Shown here in pieces: positions 10,548 to 24,600 of a stretch of 64,000 nt of DNA. Location of the stretch: the NCBI RefSeq assembly GCF_047496725.1, contig NC_132975.1:14098501-14162500 (forward strand), given 5' to 3'. Positions within the stretch are counted from its first letter, which is position 1, and each line of letters starts with the position of its first letter. The notes beneath the pieces were generated by a model, which did not search any database, was not told where the DNA came from, and saw nothing but the letters and a program-made list of their open reading frames with translations. This DNA comes from Anoplolepis gracilipes (lineage: Eukaryota; Arthropoda; Insecta; Hymenoptera; Formicidae). The translations under genes and the position numbers were made by a program.

Positions 10548-13500
10548 CTTTATTTCTTTTATTATTTTATTATTTTAAACTCAATACGCTAATCGAAATA
10601 AAATCGAAATCGATATTTCGAGTCATATTCATTTTTTTATTAAATTTTTCTACTAAAGGAAAGGCTGTTTTAAAAATAGAGAGAATACTGTTTCTAAGAA
10701 TAGATAGTTTAAAAATTCCAAACTTTTTTTTTGTCTCTTTATTTTTTTATTGATGCATATTTTTCCTGATGCATAATTTTCCTGTGTAAAACACATTTTT
10801 CATTATCAACATTCCGAAGTTTTCTTTATTTCCTAAAAGTTACTTGGCCGGCTTTTAAGAAAAATTAAGAAAGTATAGTAAAAAAATGTTCTTCTTTTAT
10901 TTATCATATAGAATCTTCTTGAGGATTGTTTGATTTATAATTTCGAAAATATAGATTTTTCGAAAGTTTACACGCGAGTTTACTTTCAAACGCTAATCGT
11001 TACTAGAAAGGTCTCGGCATCAATTAATATTTTTTTCGGGAAAAAAAATTTATACGGCCTTTTCTTTTTTCAAGGTCTAATTTACACCATTGTCGTGAAC
11101 AATTATTCTAGGTTTTGGCCTTTTTCATTGTTATTGTAACAGGACAATGTGGTTACCCTATTACTACGGCGCCATACCGAGAACTGTGGTCAGACAATAG
11201 TTTCTATAGTTTCGCTTTCACAAAATGGTTTCGGCAAAATGACCAAAATATAATATACTAAAAGTACCTTCATATAATTTTATTATTAATTATGGAAAAA
11301 ATAAATACGTAAAAATTGGAAGTTTTTTCGGACAAAGTCTTTTGAAATAAATTAAAATGGAATTAAAACAATATTTTAAAATTAAATGTGTGTTATATAC
11401 TATTTATTTAAAAATGTCAAAGATATAAATTACACGCAATATTTTATTATATATTTAATATGTTGGTTTAGTCAAGGAATTTGCGAAAACTTGTCAAACT
11501 GGATACAAAACATAATTTTTATGTTCTACATAACATTGCGTTCATACGCGTACAAGTGCGAGCCGCAAGTATAAAGCCGTATGCAAATCTCCGAATTGAT
11601 CGATGCACAAAAGAACAATGCGTTTCGTGTTCTTCGTACACCGTTAATTTACCGCACGCCTCTCGTGATTGCACCAACAATGTCTGGTCTCGCATGACAA
11701 AGGCGCACACAAAAGGTAACACGGCTAATATTTGCACGCACATGCATATGTGCATATACATTCCGTATATTTCAATAGATTCGCTTTTCGATAAAAAGAA
11801 GAGAATTGTTGAACCGCACAATTTATTCATCGTTGAGGGAAAATTCTTTTTCCAATTTTACATAAATCACAAATACCAGGCGAACGGTTGAACATTTTTT
11901 ACACGAAAGAAAACACCGCAAGTTTTCTTTGCCTAGATAAGATTATTACAATCTATGAGATTAATGAGTCTGTGAATGGATTTTATTTTATGTGCATATT
12001 AGAACAATTAATTTTTTCAAACATTAAAATTTTTTTTTTGTATTTAAAAAATTTTTCCAGATTTAAAAATGAAAATTATGTGATATAAAATTATGGCTCT
12101 TCGATTTTGAATCGATAGATTCGCTAGGATTAAAAGTTTTAGGAAAACAACACACACATGATTTCGAATGCCTGAAATAGATCAGAAAGTAACACTTTCA
12201 CAATTAAGCGAGATTGATCCTAGGAACTCCATATTGGGCCTAACATTGGCCATATTGAAGCTATATGGTAAGGCTTGGAACGAAATTGGGCAAGGCCTCC
12301 TCGCGCGATCATTATGCTTCTTTATCTTTTACAACGTTCATAATTCGTAAATAACAGTGTTGGTGGAAGTTTCGCGCACGTTTAGCATATTTTATAGAAG
12401 AAAGGAACACAGTAGAGAAAGAAAAAAAAGGGTAGAACACTGTCAGATGCGAAGAATGGAAATTAAATTTGGTAAGAAAGATGGATACAGGCGCGATTTT
12501 ATTTTATATATATGATTCAAGTTTTATGATTCATGAATCTGCAAATTTATTCTTATTGTCATGTGATAAATTTTATGTAAGGAAAAATGGTACAAGATAA
12601 AAAAATTGGATGTAATTAAAAGTTTTGATAGTGAGAATATTACAAAATGAAATTTTATTTCTACGTATAAAGCTTTTTTTATAATATAAAAAGAAAATTA
12701 TTAAATAGCACAAGTTGATAATTCGAGCAATCCAAAAAAGTTAAAAGAAATTTATTATTTTTAATATATTATAATTATTAAAAATAGTGACATACCAGGA
12801 ATGGAGTTATTATTCTATTTTTGTCAAATTTAAATTGTTATTGTTTTAGTACTTTAATTTACTTTTATATGTATAATATTTTATAATATAATATTATATA
12901 TTTATATAATATAATTATATCATTTAATATAAGTTACATAATATTTTATAATTATTTTATTGGAATGTTGCTCTCGTTGGAAAAGTTAGATTTTGATCGA
13001 AAAGCGTAAATCGACCATTCGAGCAATCTTGGAAAATCGAAGCGACGCGTCCCCTTAGAATTTCTCTTCTGGTCTTGGCTTCGTCACGCTCGACTTAGAA
13101 ACGCGCGTCGATCCATCATTCGGAGAAGAGAGGTAGAAGTATATCCAGCAGTATCTGGGATACGTCAAAGTGGGCCCTGAAGTTTCGCTCGTGCACTTCG
13201 TCTTTTAGAAGAGGACCATCCTGCGCGCGACCATATGGTCGCCGGCGGCGCAGGTCATTATTTTCTAGCAGGATCGCTCTCAAGAAGTAAGGTCCAGAGG
13301 GAAGGAAGAGAAGGGGAGGGGGGGAGGGGACGTGGAAAGGGGAGACCGGGCCCACCACGAAATTGCTCGAAAATTGCTCGGCGCGCCTCGCTTGGCTTTT
13401 CGTTTTTCGAAGGATAATTTTATGATTCGGGATTTTTAATTTGAATTTCAATACCGTGCGAGGTGAGGAGGAGGGAACGATTTTCTCCGTACCATCTTCT

Positions 13501-15537
13501 TCCCAAAACACAATGCCCATTGTCACGACGAAAGTTTCGGCTCGTTTAGATTTTAAATGTATTTGTTTTGTTCGTAAAATCTTATTAATCTTATTAGCGA
13601 GAGTAAGCTTATTTTTATGAAATTAAAATATTAAATGTAAAATAAGTCTTTTGAAGTACCATAAATAATTATTATATACATATACATATATAGCGATATA
13701 TCTTTTTAGTCTATAATATTATATATCACGTAATGTAGATAAATCATAATTTTTTTACACGGCAACTGTACACTCTACTTCGACGTGTCAACTATGTGAT
13801 ACATCGTAGTGCTTAGAATTTAATGCATCGTTTTTATTGGCATATTAAAAACACACACCGCTATTGAGATCATGCCGCCGCCAGTCATGCGAGGAGAGCT
13901 TAAAATATCATGACAACGATCGTATACACGCAGGATCGTGGCAACGTTTTATAAGTGCGTTGTCGTGTACACACTTTTGTCGGGTCGCTACTTAAAAGAG
14001 CGTCTCGAGACTCTATAACCAGCCACTTCTCTCTCTTTCTCTTTCTCTCTCTGTTCTTGAGAAATCTTAAAGAGTCCTCGGCGTGTCTCTTTTACTTCGA
14101 GAAATGCAAAGAGCTCCTTGCAGGAATCTTATCCATTCCCGTTCTCTCTCTCTGAAATACTCTCTCGAGATGTATATGTTGATTTGCATATCTATTTCAA
14201 AATACGCGTGAAATCGCAATCTGGAATGCCATAAACAAACACAGTTTCACGGCTGTTAATAATTGACGTAACATTGAATAAATACGTACGCGTGTAGCGA
14301 CAAGCGCTAATTACTTGCTCAATTAATACCCTTTCGCGATCATGAATAGCAGTTCTAAATACTTATACTTATCCGATATGACATCATTCGAAGCAGTATT
14401 ACATCTCTGTTGCAATAATATTCGATTGCATCAACAGTGTTAGCGCTATCGATTGCTTCAGCGCGGATATATCGGACACGCTGTTTTATTGCAAATAGAA
14501 TTAAAAAAATTACTTAATGCAGTAATTGTAGGGAATTGATTTAGAAGCTCAAACGTTTTTTTTTTCTTTTCTCTTATTTCCCGTGTTTTTTCTTCTCTTT
14601 ATAACAGCCCCCGTGTAACAGTCTTCTCATAAAATAGAAGATGCTCGTTTTCTCTCTTCACGCCCCCTTAACATTTTCGACCGACAGAATCCCTCGACAC
14701 AGCGTCTTGTATTTTTTCCTCTCTAAAGATAAATCCATCCCTCTGTGTATCCGCGTGCCATATGTCGACTCGTTTCTGGAAAGTGTTTCCCGATCTCTCG
14801 CGTGCAACAGATGGTCGTATGGGTTGATCCTTCTTCCTATCGAAAGATGAAAATCCTACTAGAGCACGATTTTCTCACAGGTTTTTCCTGCATGAAATAT
14901 CCATAAATTGACAACTTGCCTGAAATGTTGCTCCTGAAAAATCTCTTTTAATCAAATTTTATTTTGTGGATCAATGAATTTCAGATTTCTTTTATTTTAA
15001 AATACGAGATTGCTGTTATAACTGTTAAATATCGCTATTGATAAAAATTAATATTTATAACTAAAAATTAAATATCTTAATAAAGTAATAGTGATTAGAG
15101 TATAAATGATATATAATCTAATTGTAAGTATCAGAAGTATATATATTCTGTACGTATGTTTGTATCTCAGAATGAAATAATCTATTATTGCCGTTTGCCG
15201 CTCCAGGAGAGCCATGGTGAAGATAAAAGAATTTATAGACGCACCAGAACGGTTAGAAAATCGATGAAGTACTTAACGTTGCTTTAGATAAACGTTTGTT
15301 TTAGATAGGAAAATGCTTAATGTTTGCTCGGTTCTTGAATGAAGTAATAAGACAGACAATTAACGAGCGGGATCTAAATAGAAGCAATTAAAGTATTTTA
15401 CACGACGTTTTTATTTAGTATAGTGATTTAAATGTATTACCTCGAAAACGGGTAATAATTCAGATAATAGAGTTTGTAAAAAAGAAAATTGTTAGTAATT
15501 TTTCTTGGCTTGAATTTAATAAATTTTTGAAGAATTG

Positions 15538-15672
15538 AGAGAGAGAAAGAGAGAGAGAGAAAGTCTTTATTAATATAGTAAGGATATGAATGATTAAAAA
15601 AACATTTTTTATTTTTTAATACATAATTTTTAAAAAATTAAAAAAGAAAATCTCTCTCTCTCTCTCCCTCTT
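15538..15672. repeat. GA tract and CT tract in inverted arrangement
   Basis: A purine tract (GA/GAAA units, about 15538-15565) is followed by a pyrimidine tract (CT units, about 15651-15672) on the same strand, with an AT-rich spacer of about 85 nt. The two tracts are complementary, so the strand could fold into a hairpin. Probably of microsatellite origin. Confidence 0.7.
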
Positions 15673-15859
15673 TTGAAACTATAATACATGTTAATTTATA
15701 ATTAAAAAATTTAAATAAATTTTTAAAGATTCTAAAATTAAAAAAAAATATAATTAAAAAATAAAACGACAAATTAGGATTTGAGATACCCTTACATATA
15801 CGTATACATTTTAATGAACTTTAGAAGAGATAGAAATAACGCGAAGCACCGCAAGAGAG

Positions 15860-16200
15860 GAATGCTTGAGAAGGGACGATCTTCTATTATAAATCATAAG
15901 AATGATTATGTTAAAATTCGCTAAGGCCGGCTCATTAGTTCGCGAAATATCGTTCAGCTAGTTTTTTTATCTCGTCTTCCCCAAGGCTATCTAGTCGAGG
16001 GACGAGATGGACGGCGTAGAAAACAATTTGAACGCCCCATTTGAGACGCGGGTAGTGCCTTAATTAGTCCCACCGTAGTAGATTACCAATCAGCAATCAA
16101 AGAATTACGTTGCGGGGTGATTTTTCAACCTGCTTGCCACAACGTAAAGTCTCTTTTGAAAGGATAAAGTTGTACCGATAAGACATCGATACACGAAAAC
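15860..16200. promoter_or_regulatory. GC-richer noncoding block with homeodomain and TCF-like motifs
   Basis: A block with few stop-free frames but richer complexity than its flanks. TTAATTAG at 16060-16067 fits an Antennapedia-class homeodomain site, ATCAAAG at 16096-16102 fits a TCF/pangolin site, and CCAAT lies at 16086-16090. Such blocks in insects are often conserved enhancers; conservation cannot be judged here. Confidence 0.3.
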
Positions 16201-17490
16201 GCACTTTTCCTCGTTTTCCGCATACGTAATTAAATTTTTTTTGAATTTACATATATATATTATAATATTTTTATTTTCTTATTATATAAAATAAAATCAT
16301 TTTTTAAATAAAAAGTTACAATAATAATAATAATAATCACGTGAATAACTCATGAAAATATGGAATTATCCGAGAAGATGATCGGTTTTCAATCTGATAA
16401 AATTAATACGAGAAATCCCTGATTTATTCGCGCGGAAACAAGAAAGGGAAAAAACCCATTCAATTTCGGCAAATCTATTCGTCTCCCTTTTTCCTGCTTC
16501 TCTTTCCCTTCCACACCTAAGTCGAGACCTTCTAAGGAAACTGTTAAATCTATTATGGTTGTAAAGCTCGATCACGATCACGTTCCGTGAAGAGGGTCGA
16601 GGATCAAGTCTCGAACGGCGAGTTGCATTTCATGTTAGTAAGGATAAGAAGGACAGCAAAGGAAGGAGACAGAGAAGTGTGTTTTGTAGTTACGGTGGGC
16701 CAGGTCGCGCAGGTAGGCGGCGAACAGTCCCCTGAAATCGCTCGAAAAATGAGGGGGCGCACGGAGCCCGGGGTCTTTTTTCGCTTTTTTTTTTTTGTAC
16801 TCGAGCGCGATATAATCGTCTGTCCTCTCGTAGAGAGTGGACGTGGAAGAATGACAAGGAGGGGGATGAAAACCGCGGAGCGGCTCGTCTTTGTAACCCC
16901 GTCAATTCAACGATTTCATATTGTCGTATTTTTAATCATTATTGATATTTTGCAATTGATATGTTAATTTTTTAAATAGAGCTATATTTAATATTCAAAT
17001 TTTAGTGTAATAATTTTTTAGAATTAATGTCAATCGATAATTTCTATAAAAAAATTATATCAATTATATAGAGATGTATATGATTTTAATATGGAAAATA
17101 TTAATATTTACAATTTTGATCGTATTAAAACGTTTTACGAGAACCAGTGAAAGATGACATAAATGAAACGAAGGGATCGAGGAAAGAATAATAAGGCAGA
17201 TGACTTTGTGGTAGGCAGATGTCTTGTCTACGAGATGTTCATCTTTTCTTCGGAGAGAGAAAAGTCGTCAAGAACAGGGACATCTAATATATTTCATGGA
17301 TAGATATATGTTATCGGATTATTAACGTATTTTTTCAAGCATACAGAGAACATGATGACACTTTAGATAAAGTGTAAATTAGGAGTAGAAAATATATTAT
17401 TTTCTTTTACTTCTGATTAATTTCACATGATTGTCAAATTTAAAAAGAAAACGCAGTTATAAAATAACCATTGTAAAATTTTATTTTTAT

Positions 17491-17496
<6 letters not shown>

Positions 17497-17553
<57 letters not shown>
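17497..17553. repeat. (CT)n microsatellite
   Basis: About 28 CT units with one extra T interruption near 17540. Confidence 0.9.
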
Positions 17554-17794
17554 TTCAACGCTGTATTTTTATTTATATTTTTGAATTTGTTTTAAGAGTT
17601 TTTCTAGAATTTTTTAAAATTAATTCTGAACCGTTTTAAATGCAAATTTTAATTATCGCTGTACAATATATGTATATTATAATGTATATTATAAATTACA
17701 ATTTTACACATATACAAATTTATACAAAAAACTATACTTAAAGAAGCTTGATTTTATCTCTTTATATAGCTTTATTATTTTATCATTAATTATG

Positions 17795-17797
<3 letters not shown>

Positions 17798-17832
<35 letters not shown>
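17798..17832. repeat. (TA)n microsatellite
   Basis: About 17 TA units, just below the proposed poly(A) signal of the OSTalpha gene. Confidence 0.9.
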
Positions 17833-17836
<4 letters not shown>

Positions 17837-17837
<1 letters not shown>

Positions 17838-17842
17838 TTATT
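17837..17842 (-). terminator. Possible poly(A) signal of the OSTalpha gene
   Basis: AATAAA on the minus strand, the first canonical copy below the OSTalpha stop codon, giving a 3' UTR of about 650 nt. A noncanonical signal closer to the stop is equally possible. Confidence 0.3.
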
Positions 17843-18482
17843 TTATATTCTTTTTTCTAAAAATATTTTCTATAAGAGTCATTCGGTACGCGATGATGAT
17901 TAAAGGAATGGAAAGAATGTAACATTTCTTCCAATCGATTCTAAAAATTGTTATAAGGATACGATAGTAATTTAAAAAATGAAGAGGCCAAAAATAATTG
18001 AAATGAAATTAATATCTTGAATCAATGAAAGTAACTTAAAAATTAGGATTAGCAGAATTAAAGAAAATCAGTCTAAAATCAAGTATGAGCGATTTTTTTG
18101 GCAACTTCTATCTTGTGTGTGAGCCTCTTGTAATATTGTTCTAGTAATGAATAATGTTCCTCATAATAATAATTATAATTAATCATAATAATTATTATAA
18201 TTAATAATCATATTTACATAAGCTTATGCTGCAGAAGTAGAGAAAGGATTTGTAAAAATAGCTAAAAGTGTCAAACTATTTAGAAAAAGAATCCAACATA
18301 CTCTACATCTACATAATCCTGTTTTACTTCGATCAATATCAGCTTATTTTACTCATGTTGACCGACGTTTGCTGATTAAAATATCAAGAGGTACAAATTT
18401 ATCGTCAATAAGAATTTTTTTTTATAAATAATATATATATATATATACAGTCGACATTTTTGATGTCGCAAGCTTGAAAATT

Positions 18483-18670
18483 TTACGCGGTTACTATCGT
18501 TGGAAGCTGTTTGTTGCCGTCATTACTATTCGTTGGTTCCTGATTTATTGTTCTTGGCAGTCGATCTATTGCATTCTCTTCTTGATTTTTCTCCGGCTCA
18601 ACGTAATATACATGCCGAGCAGCATAGCAGAGTAACAGCATTTCAAATAACATCAGTGAGTTGTACGTCA
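18483..18670 (-). CDS. SLC51A-like: OSTalpha coding exon 6 (TM7, C-terminus, stop)
   Basis: 188 nt after acceptor TTTCTCGATTTCAG, ending in TAA at 18485-18483. It encodes the last helix (SLMLFEMLLLCYAARHVYY) and a polar tail rich in Asn, Glu and Thr. Confidence 0.92.
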
Positions 18671-21600
18671 CTGAAATCGAGAAAAGGGAAATTATAAAAT
18701 ATATATGTTATCTGCCATATTTATTACCGGGTTACAGTTAAAACTTTGCCCGTTTTAAATCCACTTATTAATTCATATTTACATTTACATATGTTTAAAA
18801 GATGAGTTTAAAACGGTTTGGAAACGCTCTTTAATTGGAATTGAAATTGATATAATTTTACTGAAATTACAATAAGTAATAATACAATTATTAATTTTAT
18901 TAATAATAATAAGTAAATAATATAAAAATAATTAAAAATAAAATGTAAAATTAAAATATTAAAATATATATAATAATATAATGATATAAATTTTAAAATA
19001 TAAAATTATAATAAAGTAATTTATGTAGCACAAAGAATCTTTTTTGCTAAGGTAATAGTTATCTCATAATGTGGTTTGGAAGCAAAGGAAATTTATTCAC
19101 GGCACGTATGTGTAACGGGTGAATTTTTATCCGGCGGTCGCGGATGCTGCGTGACGTCTCTGTCTTCTATGTGAAACGAGTTTCTTTGTTACATTCGTGG
19201 GTCTGGAGCGCAATGAAAAGGAGGGACGTATTCTAAATTAGGAGATGAATGATTTTATCATGTTATTTGAAGAAGCTACCGTGAAATGATTGTTTTTTTT
19301 TATCGGTTTTGGGTCAACGAAATATAGTATATTATAATAGCAAATTAAATAATTTAATGACAATCGACAATACAAACAAATAATCTATACAATTCCAGTA
19401 ACTTATTTATTTTAATGTTAAATAATTAATCATTTGTTCATATATATACCTATTTAATCTTGTGTATAATAATAATGATTTAGATTTCTGAATTGTGGAA
19501 ATATCTGCTTAATTATAACTATAATTTTTAATTTAATCTTGATAATATTAAAATTATTGTTTTTGATTTTTTAAAGTAGAAATGAATAAAGATAACAAAC
19601 ACAAACAAAGAAAAATTTAAATTTATGTATTACCATTGGCGTAAATTGTCGGAGTAAGTGGTGGATTGCACGGAAAAAGGCCTGTGGCAGGCAGTCCTTT
19701 AATAATGCCTGCCTGCAGTTTAGAGCACAACAGTACCAATTGCGACACTAGTGCCTTGAAATGTAAATTGGCCTCTGGAATGAGAGACAAATGATATTGA
19801 TAAAAAATTTTTTTTGTATTTACATCAGAGGATGAACGGTAACTCGGGTTTCTCGCGAATTGCTTTCCGTTGTGACATTTGTGATGATTACAGTGATACA
19901 ATTGTCAATGTTCGGCGACCAAATGTATTGGATTCGAATTTTAATTTTTGACAGATGGATAAATTCTGATTTAATAAATCAAGATAAAACGTAGTCTAAA
20001 CGTATAATGATATTTTTTGAATTTGGTATAGAAATAACTACTATTATAAAAATATGAAATTGTGTTAATAAAATAAAAATAAAATCAGAATAATTACAAA
20101 AAAATTAAAATTAAAATTATATATTAAAAATATTAATAAGTATGATATATACAAAAAAGCGTTTTATTTAAACATAATTTTGTTGTAATAAATGTATTGT
20201 AAGAAAGAGAGAATATGAAATAAGTATTATGATTAATACAAAAAATATATATATATATATATTAATATAAAACTTTTCGATATTTTAAGACATTTCCATG
20301 AGAAAACTGCAAGAATGATGATAACAAGAAATAAATCTTCGGTTGAAACTAAATAACGAAAGAATTCTTGAATAAATATGCATCCTCATTACCTGGAGCT
20401 ACCGCATGTAGAGTCTTTGTAACAATTGTTACACTGTATATGCCTAGGAGTATGCTGATTACCATGACCGGCTGAAGATATACGCTGTATTGTGTGGCGA
20501 GAGCCCGCTCTTCAGCTGTTATGAAAAGCATTATGAAATAAAGAAGACCCTGAAAAAATTCGAACATTTACTTGGATTCGAATTTCTAAAATTTATATCA
20601 TTCTTTTGTTGAAATATTTATGTTAGATAAATATTTTCGTATATATTTCAAATTATTATATATTACATTTATTATTAAAATTAATCGAATAATTGAAAAT
20701 ATTTTTAATATTTATTGATGCATTTAATTCTAGTGTTGCTCGTGCGTTTAAATATTTCCAATATTTATTATTTTAGGAAATAAATTTTGGGGATATTTTA
20801 ATGATTCTTCTTTTTCGAAATGAACGATATGTACAGAAAATATGTACTACAAAGAAAAACTTTAAGTTTGTATATTTTATTAAAAAAAAATAATTATTTT
20901 AAAAAAGATTTGAGAAGTTTCAAACTTTAATGGATCACGTTGTATTTTTTATTAAAAGTTTTTTTTGTTTCAACTATGGTAACAAAGTTTCAACGGCGAA
21001 GAAGATTAACGCGTAATTTTTTACATAATTGATTTTAGTAAAATTAAATATCAATTCGCAATTAATATAATAAATAGAATCTTTTTAGGGTGTATTTTAA
21101 TTGTATATTTTATGCATTGTGGAATTCAAATTAATGCAATAGTATATATAAATAATATAGTAATTATTATACTTTTTAATTAGTTTGGAAGCTAATTATA
21201 ATAATTATTTTAGCGTGAAAAAGAGCAAAATTATCAGAGCGTGAAGAGACAGAAAGGAGAAGGAAATTTTTTACCTGGACGATAGGAAACTGTAGGGCTA
21301 GAATTCTTAACCAAGACAAATTGGCATCGGTCATCTGAAGGTTTGGAAAGGGCAGACAGGGCCAGCAGCAACAGGGCCCGACTCGTAGCATCAGCGCCGG
21401 CGTCTCGTTGATCCTTCGGCGACCGATGTCCAGCAGGAGAAGATAGAGTCGATAAAATGAGATTGTTAGGAAAATTTGAGTTACCGCCTCCGATAGTAGC
21501 TGACCCCTGTCAAAAATCAGACGAACGTCATTATTCTCTTATTTTACAAAATATCTTGAATTTGACGAAACTATGTTAATGTGACAGATGATCTCGGGAG

Positions 21601-24600
21601 GGACACTACTATTGCAATTAATTATAAATTAATTATAATTACTCATTGCATGAGCAATGTGTAAAATGTGTTTTTATTTTTATTTAGAGATATTTAATAT
21701 AAATTTATTTTTTACTTTTTTTAGACAATTTAATTTGAATATAGATATTTTTAAATTTCTTTAATTTTTTTTATTTTCATATTTTAAGATATATTAAAGA
21801 TTTTTTAAATCTTTGTTTAAAAATTTTAAGTTTTGTTCTGTAGAATAGGAAGAGCTAATTGAATATTGAAAATCCAAATTAAAATATTTTGTTAATGATT
21901 TTTCTATATATAAAATTATAGAGTTCTATCTCGATTTTTGTCGCCTATGCTAAACTTGATTAACGTGAACAAGTTTAACAATGTGTAAAACGAAAAATAA
22001 AAGTGTCGATTCGCATAGTTTTATTTTATTTTACACTTCGCTGGTGGCAAATTTCTCTCGGAATTTCGATATTGTCAGTGAGTTGCAGTAAGCTTTTACT
22101 TTTTACCTTGGTATCGCAATCGCCATGAGACTACATACGCTTGCGACCGGATACACCGATAGGATCACGATGGCATTCCCTTTGTAAAATTTTGAGTCCT
22201 TCTGGTAGATGATATTGTGACATGCATCGACAGCGAAGTATATTGTGAGGACTGAGAATATCGATCCGACACTCAGCAATCCGGTACCGAACGCATCCAA
22301 ACCTGTAAAAGGAAATAGGATTGAGAAAAAAAGATAAAAATAATTATAATTTTTATAAATGAAATTCTGCAAATATATTTAATGATCTAAATAATTCTGC
22401 TCCTTTGTTTAAATTTATTTTCAATTTTTAAATAATTTTGTAATTACTTTACTCTTAATTTATTTTTATTCTATTATATAGAAAATGTATATACCATTTT
22501 TTGTTGTTAAACGTTTCTAAAATTTTCATTTCAATTTTATCTTTGCTTTTGCAAAGAACAAAAAACATATTAAAAAATTATAAATATTGATAGTGACAAA
22601 ATGTATTGTTTATAACTTCTGTATACATTTGCAGATAATGCTTTCAACTTTATTTTAAATATCATTATCACTGTCGTCATTTTTTATCTTATCTATGGCT
22701 AATAATGATGATAAAATGAATGTTTAAATTTTGCATATAACTTAACTAGAATTTTAATAATGAATAAGATTAGTGCGAGCCACATACACATACACACATA
22801 CACAAACAAAATATTAGTGTTGTAAAACATCTAATTTTCTCTGAAACTGTTGCTGTTTCAAGTTGTTATACAAATTTATATAAAAAAAAAATAATATATC
22901 AATTTGATTAAAGGCAGAAAGATTTAGTGCATTCGTGGAAAGTCACTTTATTATGTAATCTCATAGAACAAAAATATCACTAATTACAATTTGTACAACA
23001 TTGTGATATGATCTTTTGAAAGTATTATCTCAGAATTTTCTGAAAGAAATTCTTATAAGTGATATCTGTCTGAGTATCAAGAAACAATTATTATCTAAAG
23101 CAATTAAAGGTAACTGATAAGACTATCTAAAAATAGTTTAATGTCATTTTCATACAGCATATGCAAAAATTAAAAAAGATCAAAATTTGTAATATATATA
23201 AATATTTATTACATAATTCAATAAAAAAGTATATATATATATATATGTATTTAGATGTGTGTGTGTGTGTGTGTATTGAAATATTATAAAGTTATATGAT
23301 GGATTGCATAATTGCTAATAACAAGACTTATCGACAGTTTACTGTAGCACTGTTTAGATTTCTCGTCTAATAAGCGCACTTTGCAATGGGTAAAACTTTT
23401 AAAATTGCGAGTAATACAATTATTTATCCGAAGTCTGCAAAGATTCATTCAGTTTACCAATCGCTTTTTTACGTCTTGAGAAATATCTTCGCACCGTCGT
23501 GTGAATATATACTAGTTTATACAACTTGGGTGTAAATATGCTTCTGTAAAATATACGAGATACAACGTATTGCGGAAGCTATTAGATTAAAAAATCACAC
23601 ACACACACACACACACATGGATATTTTGAATATTTTTTCTTTCTTACAATTCTTTATATTACATCTCTTATTATATTATTTTTTACATTTTATTTATATT
23701 GCTTATATTTCTCATATTACGTTTATATAAATCTTATTTATTTGAAAATTATTTGTAATTTTAAATTATATATTGAATTATGATTTATTGTTGTTTTATA
23801 AAGTATTTTTATGAGACTAAGAGAAGCATAGGAATTGATGCTTTCTATTTATCTTCTTTCAAACCTACCTTAAAGAAACAAAATATGCGGAAGAGAATAA
23901 TGAGTAAATTATTTGCGTAAGTTATGTTTGAAGATTTTCGTGGATGTTCAAGTCATGCATTTATAATATACATATATATATATATATAAGGCTCTGTACG
24001 TGTAGCACTCTGCGAACTTAGAATCAACTTTCACCGATGCGCTTACATGTCGCTCGGTGCAAGTGTACATACATATACATATGTATATACATACATTACA
24101 TACATTAATGACATCAGTTTCTAGTAATCAAATTTTTTTTTAATATAAAAAGTATCAATATGCAATCTCAAATAAATCTCTAGCGTGATTTTATGTGTTA
24201 TAAGAGAGATATTTTATTATTGAATAAATAATATTAATTTATACATAAATTAAAATAAACACTACATTAATATATCATAAACAATATTAATTATAGAAAT
24301 TTCTTCATATGTTAGTGCAATAAAAGTAATTATGGTATATTATAATTTAAGGATTTTGTATATAGCCAAGGTCTTAGGATTTTTAAAATATATATATTTA
24401 TATATAAAATATATAATATTTTGATTAGTATGATATATAAGCGTATAGTGGTGTGTGTGTGTGTGTAAGCTCTCCAAGCAATCCTGATTGTTTCGTATAT
24501 TTTATGTTTGTACTTTGTCTCTGCAAGCGATATCGATAACACGTGCATTTCGTTACGATAAAATATTTATTTTTGTGCAAACGATTTAACTCTTAACATT

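Larger units (their letters stand above)
6271..18482. other. 12-kb region without a supportable gene
   Basis: No exon chain with family character was found. The AT-rich background is interrupted by GC-richer, CpG-containing islands at about 6980-8070, 9480-10130, 13000-13560, 13850-14450, 15860-16200 and 16590-16910. It also holds a 27-T run, several microsatellites and a GA/CT inverted pair. It separates the OSTalpha 3' end from the upstream side of the Cys-rich protein gene, so promoter-distal enhancers of the latter, or noncoding RNAs, are possible but unproven. Confidence 0.6.

Noticed and set aside
11481..11891. 136-codon plus-strand open frame with a few Cys residues
   Set aside because: No signal peptide, no known cysteine pattern, an opposing frame of similar length on the other strand; most likely chance.
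13116..13526. 136-codon minus-strand open frame in a GC-rich block
   Set aside because: Pro/Arg-rich translation of purine-rich DNA; overlapped by frames on the other strand and without motif.
16587..16967. 126-codon plus-strand open frame
   Set aside because: Basic, low-information translation of a GC-richer block with a poly-T interruption; no family resemblance.
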